Source of the DNA: JABIDZ01 sp964619405
Lineage (GTDB): Archaea; Iainarchaeota; Iainarchaeia; Iainarchaeales; JAAZKV01
Assembly (NCBI GenBank): GCA_964619405.1
Contig: CAZUCF010000002.1
Span: 49,448-113,447, forward strand
Direction of reading: 5' to 3'
Length of the DNA stretch: 64,000 nucleotides
Shown here: in pieces, positions 43,594 to 52,525 of the stretch
Layout of the letters: each line of letters begins with the position of its first letter
Position numbering within the stretch: position 1 is the stretch's first letter
Notes under the pieces: model-generated
What the model was told of the DNA's origin: nothing
The model's input: only the letters and a program-made list of their open reading frames with translations
Database searches by the model: none
Translations under genes and position numbers: made by a program

Positions 43594-44568
43594 ATGTTGA
43601 ACAATAAAAATGGTATTAATTTTAAGAATTTGTGTATTGACCCTTCTAAAGTTCCTAAAGAGGAAAATGTTATTTTTACGCATGCTCACACTGATCATGT
43701 TAAATTTTCTAAGAATTCCAAATTTTTTGCAACTCCTCAAACAAATGAAATAATTAACAAACGGTTTTCATTGAAAAAAGGTGTTTCTTTTGAAAGCATA
43801 GATTTTTTTTCTAGAAAAAAAATTAATGACTTGGAATTAGAATTTTTTCCAAACGGGCACATACTTGGTTCTACTCAAATAAAAATTTTTGGTGATAAAG
43901 AAATATTGTTGACTTCTGATTTTAGGTTGCAAGATTCATTGTTTTTTAAAGGAGCAAAACCATTGCAAACAGAAACATTGGTAATTGAAACTACTTTTGG
44001 TAGCCCAGTATACAATTTTCCCAAATATTCTGATGTTGTTTCTGAAATGGTTTCGTGGATTTCTGTTCAAGGAAAAAACAATCTTGTCTTACTTAGTGGT
44101 TATTCTCTTGGGAAAGCACAAGAATTAACAAGAATTTCTAATGAAGCAGGTTTTATTCCACTAGTACACGAAAGTATTTTTGAGATGAACCAAATTTATT
44201 CTAATAATGGTGTTAATGTTGGAAAATATGAGTTATTGAATCACAATTTAAAAGATCACTCTGTTTTAATAATGCCTCCTCAAATAGTAAACAAATTTCT
44301 TTTAGCTACTTTGAGAGAAGTTGAGAAAAGAAAAGTTGTTTCTGCTCTAGCAACTGGCTGGTCTTTTGCACGGGGTTTTAACAAAACATTTCCCTTGAGT
44401 AATCACGCTGATTTTAATGATTTAATAGAATATGTTAAATTGTGTAACCCAAAACTGGTTTTAACTGACCATGGTTTTTGCGAAGAATTCTCAAGAAAAC
44501 TAAATAGGTTGGGTTTTAATTCAAAACCATTAAAAAATCACAAGCAAAGTTTTTTGTTTGACTTCTGA
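43594..44568 (+). CDS. Metallo-beta-lactamase fold nuclease (YSH1/beta-CASP-like)
   Basis: A 324-residue MBL-fold protein. Zinc ligands are in THAHTDHVKFS (HxHxDH), GHILGS, and the TSDF and LVIETTFGSP strand motifs. The C-terminal FPLSNHADFNDLI gives the final His. It resembles archaeal COG1236-type mRNA 3'-processing/SNM1-like exonuclease proteins, shorter than the aCPSF-type nuclease at 8111. Activity on RNA or DNA ends is expected; which cannot be told. It precedes aspS, with a spacer of 230 bases. Confidence 0.82.
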   Translation: MLNNKNGINFKNLCIDPSKVPKEENVIFTHAHTDHVKFSKNSKFFATPQTNEIINKRFSLKKGVSFESIDFFSRKKINDLELEFFPNGHILGSTQIKIFGDKEILLTSDFRLQDSLFFKGAKPLQTETLVIETTFGSPVYNFPKYSDVVSEMVSWISVQGKNNLVLLSGYSLGKAQELTRISNEAGFIPLVHESIFEMNQIYSNNGVNVGKYELLNHNLKDHSVLIMPPQIVNKFLLATLREVEKRKVVSALATGWSFARGFNKTFPLSNHADFNDLIEYVKLCNPKLVLTDHGFCEEFSRKLNRLGFNSKPLKNHKQSFLFDF

Positions 44569-44590
44569 TTTTTTTGATTTTTTTAAGAAC

Positions 44591-44798
44591 TTTTATATGT
44601 AAATTGTTATATCAAAATTAAAAGAGTTCTTTTTAATAAAAAAGAAACATTATTGTTGTATGAGTTATTTGATTAGTGATTTAGCCAATCTATAAGTTTG
44701 AAAAAAGCCAGGTAACTCTATTTATGCAAATTAAAACAATTAAAGAAGCTTTTTATTTGTTTTCTAAGGTGTGTTTTTAAGAAAGGGGGAATTATAAA
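44591..44798 (+). promoter_or_regulatory. aspS leader with TATA box and possible hairpin
   Basis: TTTTATATGTAA near 44591 is a good TATA box and would start transcription near 44620. The 180-base leader contains GAGTTAT (44662-44668) that pairs with GTAACTC (44712-44718), enclosing AGCC and GATT segments. A G-rich ribosome binding site (AAAGGGGGAATT) lies 8 bases before the ATG at 44799. A short 11-codon reading frame (MSYLISDLANL) begins at 44660. A leader attenuator or a small RNA is possible; neither is shown. Confidence 0.35.
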
Positions 44799-46109
44799 AT
44801 GAGTATTGAGAGAACCTATAACAAAGAATGCAAAAACAAAGTTGGAGAAAAAGTAAGGGTTAATGGTTGGGTTCAAGAAAATCGTAATTTGGGTGGTTTA
44901 AGATTTTTATTGTTAAAGGATAAAACTGGTGAAATACAGGTCACAGTAGTGAAAGGGGAAACAACTGAAAATATTAAAGAAGCAACTTCAGGGTTAACTA
45001 GAGAATCTTATGTTCAAGTTGATGGCGAGGTTAAAACAAATAATAGATGTCCTAATGGAATAGAATTAATTCCCAAAAATTTTATAGTTTTAAATAAGGC
45101 CGAAAGCCCAACGCCAATAGATACATCTGGGAAAATTGTTTCTGATTTATCAAAGAGACTTGATTGGAGATTTTTAGATTTACGAAACAAAAAATCAATG
45201 GCTATATTTAAAGTTCGTGGACAAATATTTAAAGCAGCTGTAGATTTTTTTGAAGAAAATAGTTTTCAAAATATACAAACTCCAAAAATTACTTCTGCTG
45301 GTGCAGAATCTGGTTCAGAATTATTTCCAGTAGTGTATTTTGATAAAGAAGCATTTCTTTCACAATCACCACAATTATATAAACAAATGATGGTTTGTGC
45401 AGGATTTGAAAGGGTTTATGAAATTGCTCCTGTTTTTAGAGCAGAAAAATCTAATACACCAAGACATCAAACTGAATTCACAGGAATTGATTTTGAAATG
45501 GGGCCAATAAAGCATACAAGTGATATAATGGATATTATTGAAAAATTATTCCAACATATTTTGTCACATTTAAAAGAAAAATGTGCTGGGGAATTAGCTC
45601 TTTGGAATATTGATTTAAAAGTTCCTCAAAAAATTCCAAGGTTAACAATGACTCAAGCAAAAGAATTGTTAAAAGAAAAAGGAAAGATTCTTCCTGAAGA
45701 TGAAGATTTTGATCCTGAAGCAGAAAAAATGATTGGCGAAATAATAAAAGAAAAATTCGGGGAAGAATTTGTTTTTGTAACAAACTATCCATTAAGCAAA
45801 AGACCATTTTATCATTTTTATAATGTTGATGGTAAAACAACTGATGCATTTGATTTAATTTGGAATGGTACTGAAATAGCAACCGGGGGTCAAAGAGAAC
45901 ATAGGTATGAAATGTTAAAAAAACAAGCAAAAGAAAAAAATATTGACTTTGATCAAATGGGTTGGTATGCAGAAATGTTCAAATATGGTGCGCCTCCACA
46001 TGGTGGCGTTGGTTTTGGGCTTGATAGAATAGTAATGATGCTTTTTAAATTTGAAAATGTGCGAGAAGCAGTGTTATTACCAAGAGACCCAGTAAGGTTA
46101 ACTCCTTAG
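44799..46109 (+). CDS. aspS: Aspartyl-tRNA synthetase, archaeal type
   Basis: A 436-residue class IIb synthetase with N-terminal OB-fold anticodon domain (VGEKVRVNGWVQENRNLGGLRFLLLKDKTG) and catalytic motifs 2 (FERVYEIAPVFRAEKSNTPRHQTEFTGIDFEM) and 3 (GGVGFGLDRIVMMLF). The length and lack of the bacterial GAD domain are archaeal. Just downstream lie gatC, gatA and gatB, so a non-discriminating enzyme that also makes Asp-tRNA(Asn) for GatCAB is likely; the key residues that decide this cannot be assigned here. A strong ribosome binding site precedes ATG 44799. Confidence 0.95.
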   Translation: MSIERTYNKECKNKVGEKVRVNGWVQENRNLGGLRFLLLKDKTGEIQVTVVKGETTENIKEATSGLTRESYVQVDGEVKTNNRCPNGIELIPKNFIVLNKAESPTPIDTSGKIVSDLSKRLDWRFLDLRNKKSMAIFKVRGQIFKAAVDFFEENSFQNIQTPKITSAGAESGSELFPVVYFDKEAFLSQSPQLYKQMMVCAGFERVYEIAPVFRAEKSNTPRHQTEFTGIDFEMGPIKHTSDIMDIIEKLFQHILSHLKEKCAGELALWNIDLKVPQKIPRLTMTQAKELLKEKGKILPEDEDFDPEAEKMIGEIIKEKFGEEFVFVTNYPLSKRPFYHFYNVDGKTTDAFDLIWNGTEIATGGQREHRYEMLKKQAKEKNIDFDQMGWYAEMFKYGAPPHGGVGFGLDRIVMMLFKFENVREAVLLPRDPVRLTP

Positions 46110-46187
46110 AAGAAGTAAAAACTTCTTCTTTTTTATTTTTTTTAAGTAATTTCAACTTTTAAAAAACCTTTCTAACTTAATTTACAT

Positions 46188-46487
46188 ATGGTTTCAATGG
46201 AAGTAAACAAAGAATTGGTTAGAAAAGTAGCCCAGAACGCTAGGCTTAATTTAACTGGGGAAGAACTAGAAAAATTTACTCTTCAATTAAAAGAAGTTAT
46301 AATAAAATCTTTTAACAAGCTTGATGAGGTAGATGCAAAAGAAAAACCTTCTTTTCAACCAATAGAACAAAAGAATAAGTTAAGAGAAGATGTTGTTAAA
46401 GAAAGTCTTTCACAAGAAGACGCTCTAAAAAATGTGAGAGAAGAGTTAAGAGAAAATGGTTATATCAAAGGCCCAAAAGTTGTGTGA
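46188..46487 (+). CDS. gatC: Asp-tRNA(Asn)/Glu-tRNA(Gln) amidotransferase subunit C
   Basis: Small stabilising subunit of the GatCAB transamidase (99 residues). The N-terminal helix MEVNKELVRKVAQNARLNLTGEELEKFTLQL and the C-terminal DEVDAKEKPSFQPIEQKNKLREDVV are typical GatC features. It starts at ATG 46188, with a second in-frame Met at residue 4. It precedes gatA, separated by a few bases, and its stop overlaps the GTGAT ribosome binding site of gatA. Confidence 0.9.
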   Translation: MVSMEVNKELVRKVAQNARLNLTGEELEKFTLQLKEVIIKSFNKLDEVDAKEKPSFQPIEQKNKLREDVVKESLSQEDALKNVREELRENGYIKGPKVV

Positions 46488-46492
46488 TTATA

Positions 46493-47896
46493 ATGGTTTA
46501 TGAGGAAACAATAAATTATTTTGTGCAGGAAGCAAAGAAAGATTTTTCTGTTGTTGAAAAAAACTTGCAGGCAATAATACAAGAAGTAAAAGAGAATAAT
46601 GAAAAAGGATTAAATTATTTTGAAAAGTTTGATGAGGAATTTGTTTTAAAACAAGTTGAAGAATTAAGAGACAAGTTTTCAAAAAGAAAAATTGGGAAAT
46701 TGTTTGGTGTTCCAATAACAATAAAAGATACTGCTTGTGTTAAGAGTTTAGAAAGTAAGAGTGGTTCAAAAATTTTAGAAGGTTATGTTCCTTTGTTTGA
46801 TTCAACAGTAATAAAAAAAGTTATAGAGGAGGGCGCAATTATTTTGGCAAAAACTACTCAAGACGAGTTTGGTTTTGGGACTTTTTCAACTAATACAAAA
46901 TTAATTCCAAAAAACCCGTTTGATAATTTGCGAAGTTGTGGTGGTTCTAGTGGTGGAAGCGCAGGGTTTACAGCGTTTACAAAAAATTATCATATTTCAA
47001 TTGGAGAGAGTACTGGTGGGAGTATTGCTTGTCCTTCAAGTTATTGTGGTGTAATTAGTATTACTCCGACTTATGGTTTGGTTTCAAGGAATGGTTTAAT
47101 TGATTATGCTAATTCCCTTGACAAGTTTGGGGTTTTTGGTAGGAATGTTGATGATGCTTTTTCTTTGTTAGAAATAATTTCGGGGGAAGATGCATTAGAT
47201 TCAACTAATTTGGGTGAAAAATTTGTTAAAAAAGAAGTTCCAATAAAAAAAGTTGCTGTAGTAATAGATGTTTTAGATAAATGTGATGAGAAAGTAAGAA
47301 AAGTTTTTTTAGAAAAAATTGAAGAATTAAAAAAATTTGTTTTAGTAGAAGAAGTGACTTTGCCATTGAATTTAGAATTTGCTTTGTCAGCTTATTATGT
47401 GATTGCAACTAGTGAAACATCAACTAATCTTGCAAAACTTTGTGGTTTAAGGTATGGTGTTCAGGGAGAAGTTGAGGGGAAACACTTTGATGATTATTTT
47501 TCTGAGATAAGGAGTGCAAATTTTAGCGAGGAGGCAAAGCGGAGAATTATTCTTGGAACATTTGCAAGAATGAGTGGTTATAGAGATGCTTATTATTTGA
47601 AAGCAATGAGGGTAAGAACAAAATTAATTAATGAGTTCAAAGAAAAATTTAGGGATTATGATGCTTTATTGTTTCCTACAATGCCAACGATTGCTCCAAA
47701 ATTTAGTGAAATTGAAAAAATGACTCCTCTTGAAAATTATGCGATGGATATTTGTACTGTCCCAGCAAACCTTGCTGGTTTTCCTCATTTGAGTATTAAT
47801 GCTGGTTTTGTTGATGGAATGCCTGTTGGTTTAATGGTTGTTAGTAATCACTTAGAAGAAAACAAATTATTTTCCTTGGGAAAGGTGTTAGAATGA
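46493..47896 (+). CDS. gatA: Asp-tRNA(Asn)/Glu-tRNA(Gln) amidotransferase subunit A
   Basis: Amidase subunit that hydrolyses glutamine and passes ammonia to GatB. The 467-residue product has the amidase signature CGGSSGGSAGF and the Ser-cisSer-Lys triad: VTIKDTA (Lys), GGSSGGS (cis-Ser), GESTGGSI (nucleophile). ATG 46493 is chosen; GTG 46484 is within the upstream gatC stop region. The 4-base overlap with gatB (ATGA at 47893) indicates translational coupling. Confidence 0.94.
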   Translation: MVYEETINYFVQEAKKDFSVVEKNLQAIIQEVKENNEKGLNYFEKFDEEFVLKQVEELRDKFSKRKIGKLFGVPITIKDTACVKSLESKSGSKILEGYVPLFDSTVIKKVIEEGAIILAKTTQDEFGFGTFSTNTKLIPKNPFDNLRSCGGSSGGSAGFTAFTKNYHISIGESTGGSIACPSSYCGVISITPTYGLVSRNGLIDYANSLDKFGVFGRNVDDAFSLLEIISGEDALDSTNLGEKFVKKEVPIKKVAVVIDVLDKCDEKVRKVFLEKIEELKKFVLVEEVTLPLNLEFALSAYYVIATSETSTNLAKLCGLRYGVQGEVEGKHFDDYFSEIRSANFSEEAKRRIILGTFARMSGYRDAYYLKAMRVRTKLINEFKEKFRDYDALLFPTMPTIAPKFSEIEKMTPLENYAMDICTVPANLAGFPHLSINAGFVDGMPVGLMVVSNHLEENKLFSLGKVLE

Positions 47897-49344
47897 GTGA
47901 AGAGCAAAAAAGTGAGCAATTAATTCAAAAACCAATTCAACAAACAAGTGTAATGATTGGTTTAGAGATTCACACTTATTTGAACACAAAATCAAAATTG
48001 TTTTGTTCTTGTTCAACAAATATTATTAATGCGGAACCAAATTCTGTTACTTGCCCTGTTTGTTTAGCGCACCCTGGGAGCAAACCAGTGTTAAATGCTA
48101 AAGCAGTTGAACACGCAATAAAAGTTGGTTTAGCTTTAAATTGTAAAATAAATAAGGATTTCTTTTTTTCAAGAAAAACTTATTTTTATCCTGACATGAG
48201 TGCGAATTATCAAATTACTCAATATGAGGTTCCGGTTGCCGAAAATGGTTTTATTAAATTGGGTGAAAAAAAAATTAGAATTAGGAGGGCTCATCTAGAA
48301 TTAGATCCTGCTGCATTAGTTCATCCTCAAGGATTAGGAAAAAGTAATTATTCTTTAATTGATTATAATAGGAGTGGTTTTCCATTACTTGAAATTGTTA
48401 CTGAACCAGATTTGGTTTCTCCGAACGAGGCAAGAATTTTTTTGAATCAACTCGAAACAATACTTTCTTACTTGGGTGTTTTAATGCCTAATATGACAAT
48501 GAAAGCGGATTGTAATATTTCTATTAATGGTGGTAACAGGGTAGAAATAAAAAATGTTTCTGGTTTTCAAGCTGCTGAAAAAGCACTTGCTTTTGAGTTA
48601 GCGAGACAAAAACAACAAGAAAAAATTGGTAAAAGAATAGAACAGTGTACAAGACTTTTTAATGCTGATACTGGGCAAACAGTGGAAGCTAGGAAAAAAG
48701 AAACTGAGGAAGATTATGGTTATATTTTTGATCCTGATTTAGTAAGAGTTTCTTTGGATGATAAACAAATAGAAAAAATAAAAGTTGGGATGCCTGAACT
48801 TCCACAACAAAAAATACAAAGGTTTGTTGAAGAATATAAATTAAGTGAATATGAAGCAAATGTTCTTTGTAATAATTTTGATTTAAGTAAATTGTTTGAG
48901 GAATTAATGAAAAAAGATGCTGATGCAAAAATAACTTCTAATTTGTTGACTCGGGAATTGCTTGGAATTCTAAACCATGATTCGTTGAAATTAAGTGATG
49001 TGGAAATTGAAGTGAATAAATTATTTGATTTAATAGAATTAATAAAAGAAGGAAAAGTTTCTGATAAAAATGTGAAAGAATCAATGATAAATTATGTTTC
49101 TGGGAATAAAGAAAGCCCAAAATCATTTTTAGAAAAAAATAATTTATTAATAAGCGAGGAAATCGATGTTGAAAAAATAGTTTCAAATGTTTTGTCGAAT
49201 AATGTTAGTGCAATTAATGATTACAAGCAGGGTAATCAAAAAGTATTAAATTTTTTAGCTGGTTTGGTAATGAGGGAAACAAAGGGTTCAGCAAAAATAG
49301 AACAAGTTATTGAATTGTTAAAGGAAAAAATGAATTCTTTCTAA
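47893..49344 (+). CDS. gatB: Asp-tRNA(Asn)/Glu-tRNA(Gln) amidotransferase subunit B
   Basis: Binds tRNA and transamidates the mischarged residue; phosphate from ATP activates it. The 483-residue protein has the N-terminal signature VMIGLEIHTYLNTKSKLFCSC, Cys-rich VTCPVCLAHPGSKP, the LDPAALVHP and LLEIVTEPDL segments, KADCNISI, and the C-terminal YqeY-like tail (ASEAR-like helices from about residue 380). Together with gatC and gatA it forms the heterotrimer. Confidence 0.94.
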   Translation: MSEEQKSEQLIQKPIQQTSVMIGLEIHTYLNTKSKLFCSCSTNIINAEPNSVTCPVCLAHPGSKPVLNAKAVEHAIKVGLALNCKINKDFFFSRKTYFYPDMSANYQITQYEVPVAENGFIKLGEKKIRIRRAHLELDPAALVHPQGLGKSNYSLIDYNRSGFPLLEIVTEPDLVSPNEARIFLNQLETILSYLGVLMPNMTMKADCNISINGGNRVEIKNVSGFQAAEKALAFELARQKQQEKIGKRIEQCTRLFNADTGQTVEARKKETEEDYGYIFDPDLVRVSLDDKQIEKIKVGMPELPQQKIQRFVEEYKLSEYEANVLCNNFDLSKLFEELMKKDADAKITSNLLTRELLGILNHDSLKLSDVEIEVNKLFDLIELIKEGKVSDKNVKESMINYVSGNKESPKSFLEKNNLLISEEIDVEKIVSNVLSNNVSAINDYKQGNQKVLNFLAGLVMRETKGSAKIEQVIELLKEKMNSF

Positions 49345-49402
49345 GCACACTATTTTTTAGTTTAAAATAAAGGATTTTAAACTGTGACAACATAATATTA
49401 TC

Positions 49403-49978
49403 ATGCAGAAAATATTTTTGTTTCGTGCTGGTGAAGTAAAAACCAAGGAAAACATTTTTTTGGGGTGGTTGAATTTACCATTGAATGAAAAGGGAGTTAA
49501 GAATGCAAGAATTGTTTCAAAAAAACTTTTAAAAGAAAAAATTGATTTTGCTTTTTGTTCTGACCAGTTGCGTGGAAAACAAGCTTTGTTAGAGGTTGTC
49601 AAAAATCATAAGAATGTAAAAATAATTATTGATCACAGGTTAAGGGAAAGAAATTATGGTATTTTTTCTGGGCACGAAAAAAAATTGTTTAAAGATTTTT
49701 TCCCAGAAAAATATGGAGAAATTCATAGATCTTATTATGCAAAAATTCCTAATGGTGAGAATTTGCATGATGTGTCAAAAAGAGTTTTTGAGTTTATGAA
49801 TGATTTAATAAAATTCATGCAGTTAAACAAAGGAAATGTAGTTATTTGTGCGCATAATAATTCACTTAGAATAATAAGAGAATTTTTGGAAGAGCTTGAT
49901 TGGAGAGAAGCAGAAAAAATTGAGAGCAATCCTGCGTATTGTAAAGAATATGTTTTAAATTTTGATTCACAAAAATAA
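49403..49978 (+). CDS. Histidine phosphatase-like protein lacking the catalytic His
   Basis: A 191-residue phosphoglycerate mutase/histidine phosphatase-like protein. The catalytic RHG motif is replaced by RAG (residues 8-10, IFLFRAGEVKT), so the phospho-accepting histidine is gone. Other family features remain: NLPLNEKGVKNARIVSKKL, FCSDQLRGKQ, LRERNYGIFSGHEKK and the second-His region VVICAHNNSLRII. It may be a pseudoenzyme or use another acid-base residue. No frameshift is seen, so it is likely expressed. Confidence 0.75.
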   Translation: MQKIFLFRAGEVKTKENIFLGWLNLPLNEKGVKNARIVSKKLLKEKIDFAFCSDQLRGKQALLEVVKNHKNVKIIIDHRLRERNYGIFSGHEKKLFKDFFPEKYGEIHRSYYAKIPNGENLHDVSKRVFEFMNDLIKFMQLNKGNVVICAHNNSLRIIREFLEELDWREAEKIESNPAYCKEYVLNFDSQK

Positions 49979-50200
49979 TAAAAATTATTAAAAAAAATTT
50001 CAATTTATTTAAAATAATAAATACTAATTATAATCATCATATTTAAAACAATGAATGCTAATTTTTTATTAAACATAATTTAAAAAGTAAAAACTAATTC
50101 TTGTAATTTATAATTATTTAGTATTCTAAAATTTAATTGTTGTAATTAATAATTATTTAGACAATAAAAGCGAATCAATATTTATTTTTTTAATTTGTTT

Positions 50201-50794
50201 TTAACTTTGCCACAAAAGTTTTTTGCCAAGTCTTTTATGTGTTATTATTATCATTAAATCATATCCTAAATCAAAAAATAATACTGCTAAAAAGTATATT
50301 GGATTGTAACTCAAAATAATAAATGCTATGAAACCAGATAGTTTCACCATTATGCCGTATTCAAAAATAAAGCTAAGAGTTTTTCCTTTTTTTGTTTTAA
50401 ACCATTTGTCTTTTTTATAATTTATTCTTTCTTCTAAAAGAATTGATATGAATAATATTGCGAATACTTCTATGTTTAGGAATATTATATCTATTGTTCC
50501 ACCCATTAAAAAGAATAATGCGAAACAAACAAATGTTGCTGAAATGAAAGCATAGTTATCAATTTTTTTTGCAAGTATTAAACCTAATATGAAGGCTATA
50601 AAAATAATTTTTGTTTCGTTTGAAAAAGTCATTAGTATTGCTGCAAATATGCCTACTAAAAGCATTAATCCAAATGATTTTTTTCTGGAAAATAATTTGT
50701 CATCAAAGCTTGCGTCAACTAGTTTTAACAAAAAACCTAGAAAGAAATAGCTAATTATTATGAATGTGCTAATTATTATTTGGTTTTGAATCAT
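50201..50794 (-). CDS. Integral membrane protein, about six helices
   Basis: A 197-residue membrane protein with no family recognised. Hydrophobic segments are at about residues 5-25, 40-58, 62-80, 83-103, 107-120 and 140-180, with a positively charged loop (EERINYKKDKWFKTKKGK). It could be a transporter-like or lipid-related protein. It stands between the HisPhos-like gene and tRNA-Ile. Confidence 0.5.
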   Translation of the reverse strand: MIQNQIIISTFIIISYFFLGFLLKLVDASFDDKLFSRKKSFGLMLLVGIFAAILMTFSNETKIIFIAFILGLILAKKIDNYAFISATFVCFALFFLMGGTIDIIFLNIEVFAILFISILLEERINYKKDKWFKTKKGKTLSFIFEYGIMVKLSGFIAFIILSYNPIYFLAVLFFDLGYDLMIIITHKRLGKKLLWQS

Positions 50795-50873
50795 TTTTTA
50801 TCATTAATAGTAATCAAATGGACTTATTATACTTTTGTAGTATTGTTATATTTTTTAGTTTTTTTATAAAAAG

Positions 50874-50945
50874 TGGGCAGGGGGAGACTTGAACTCCCGA
50901 CCGCTCGATTATCAGTCGAGTGCTCCACCACTAAGCTACCCGCCC
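50874..50945 (-). tRNA. tRNA-Ile (anticodon GAT)
   Basis: 72 bases. Acceptor GGGCGGG pairs with CCTGCCC (one G-T wobble); D stem GCTT/GAGC; anticodon arm CTCGA-CTGATAA-TCGAG gives GAT; T arm GGGAG-TTCAAGT-CTCCC; discriminator A. No intron; CCA not encoded. Confidence 0.95.
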
Positions 50946-51050
50946 AAATTTTTTTTAATTTTTTATTTTAAGTGCTTTGCACTATTCCAATAAATTGGCA
51001 TTAGAAAAGCTTTAAAATACTTAATAACTTGACTATTTTTAGTTATTGTT

Positions 51051-52265
51051 ATGTTATCCCAAATAATTATTTTAATTGTTTTGTTGTTTTTGTCAGCGGT
51101 TTTTTCAGCTTCTGAAACAGCTTTTTATTCTGTTAATCGTTTCAAAATTGAGAGGCTTGTTAAAAAAAAAGTTAATAATGCTATATTTTTGCAAAAATTA
51201 AAGAAGGATTCAAACAAATTTTTGATTACAATATTGTTAGCAAATAATATTGTTAATATTGGTGCTGCTTCTATTTCAGCGTCTATGATGTTGCAATTGT
51301 TTCCGGAAAGCATTGGTATTGCGGTTTCAACTTTTTTAATGACTTTTTTGATTCTTATTTTTGGTGAGATAACTCCAAAAAGTTTTGCTACAAATAATTC
51401 AATAAAATTAAGTTTGTTCATGGCCCCATTTTTATTTTGGATGGTTTTTTTGCTTTCACCGTTATCTTGGTTTTTGGAAAAGTTAACAAAAAACTTTACT
51501 GGGTCTAACAAGAAAGATATTCTAACTGAAGACGAGATAAGATTTGTTGTTGCTCTTGGGCACAAAGAAGGAGCTATTGATGAGGATGAAAAAGAATTAA
51601 TTCAAAATGTTTTTAGGTTAGATGATTTGAATGTTGAACAAGTAATGACTCCGAGAGTAGATATGGTTGTTATTGAAAAAGACAAGACTTTGAATCAATT
51701 AAAAAATTTTTTGCGAACTACTTCTTATTCCAAAATACCTGTTTATGATAAAAATACTGATTCTATTGTTGGAATTTTTTTTGTTAGAACTGCTTTAAAA
51801 TATATTAATAGAAAATTGAATGTTAAGGTTTCTTCTTTGATGGAGCCGCCTGTGTTTATTCCTAGTTCAAAAAAAATAGGTTCTCTTTTAAAAGAGTTTC
51901 AAGAAAAGAAAAACCATATTGCTATTGTTGTTGGGGAATATGGTGGCATTCAAGGAGTAATCACAATGGAAGATATTTTGGAGGAACTTGTTGGGGAAAT
52001 AACTGAGGAAAAAGATGATGAGTATGACATGAAGATTATTAATGAGAAGACTGTTGTTGTTGAGGGGGGCACAGAATTAAACGCAATAAACAAAGAGTTA
52101 AACCTTGCGTTGAAGAGTAAAAAATATAATACAATTGCTGGTTTTTTGTTAGAAAAATTAGATCGTTTTCCAAAGAAATCTGAAATAATTGTTTTAGATA
52201 ATATTAAGTTTGAGGTAACAAAGGCTCGTGAAAACAAGATTGAAGAAGTAAAGATAACCAAGTAA
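51051..52265 (+). CDS. CNNM/CorC-type membrane protein (Mg2+/Co2+ efflux family)
   Basis: A 404-residue protein with a DUF21/CNNM membrane domain (residues 1-140: LSAVFSASETAFYSVNRFKIERL, then LLANNIVNIGAASI and the FGEITPKSFA loop), a linked CBS pair (about 190-310; VMTPRVDMVVIE and EYGGIQGVITMEDILEELVGEI) and a C-terminal CorC/transporter-associated domain (from about 320). The family binds ATP/Mg at CBS and transports Mg2+ or Na+. The gene faces tRNA-Ile divergently and stands before the tRNA-Gln region. Confidence 0.92.
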   Translation: MLSQIIILIVLLFLSAVFSASETAFYSVNRFKIERLVKKKVNNAIFLQKLKKDSNKFLITILLANNIVNIGAASISASMMLQLFPESIGIAVSTFLMTFLILIFGEITPKSFATNNSIKLSLFMAPFLFWMVFLLSPLSWFLEKLTKNFTGSNKKDILTEDEIRFVVALGHKEGAIDEDEKELIQNVFRLDDLNVEQVMTPRVDMVVIEKDKTLNQLKNFLRTTSYSKIPVYDKNTDSIVGIFFVRTALKYINRKLNVKVSSLMEPPVFIPSSKKIGSLLKEFQEKKNHIAIVVGEYGGIQGVITMEDILEELVGEITEEKDDEYDMKIINEKTVVVEGGTELNAINKELNLALKSKKYNTIAGFLLEKLDRFPKKSEIIVLDNIKFEVTKARENKIEEVKITK

Positions 52266-52380
52266 GAGTATTTTTAAATTTTGTTGATACTAATTAATTT
52301 GTTAATAATCAAATTGATTTAAATTGATTTTTAATATTAGATTACTAGCAAAGCAAGTAATATGAATTTAATTTTTAATT

Positions 52381-52407
52381 GAAATTAAAAGTGTAGTCTC
52401 ATCGTCT
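52381..52407 (+). pseudogene. Partial duplicate of the tRNA-Gln 5' end
   Basis: GAAATTAAAAGTGTAG and, after four changed bases, ATCGTCT at 52381-52407 match 52512-52538, which is the upstream flank plus the first 13 bases of the tRNA-Gln gene. The acceptor bases here read AGTCTC instead of AGCCCC. Past 52407 no tRNA fold continues, so this is a remnant rather than a working tRNA gene. Confidence 0.6.
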
Positions 52408-52525
52408 GAGCCTTTTAAAAAAAGCCTCGGGAAAAAATTAAAGTGGAGTCTTTTTGGAAAAGGTTCGTGAAAAAGTGATGATGGGTAATTTAGTGCAGGT
52501 TTAATTTCAAAGAAATTAAAAGTGT

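Noticed and set aside
49979..50200. AT-rich spacer with AATAATTATTTAG repeats
   Set aside because: Only short A/T words repeat; no reading frame or stable structure.
52470..52510. GTGATGATGGG upstream of tRNA-Gln resembles a box C
   Set aside because: No CTGA follows within the length of a C/D sRNA; the only CTGA is 68 bases before it, in the wrong order.
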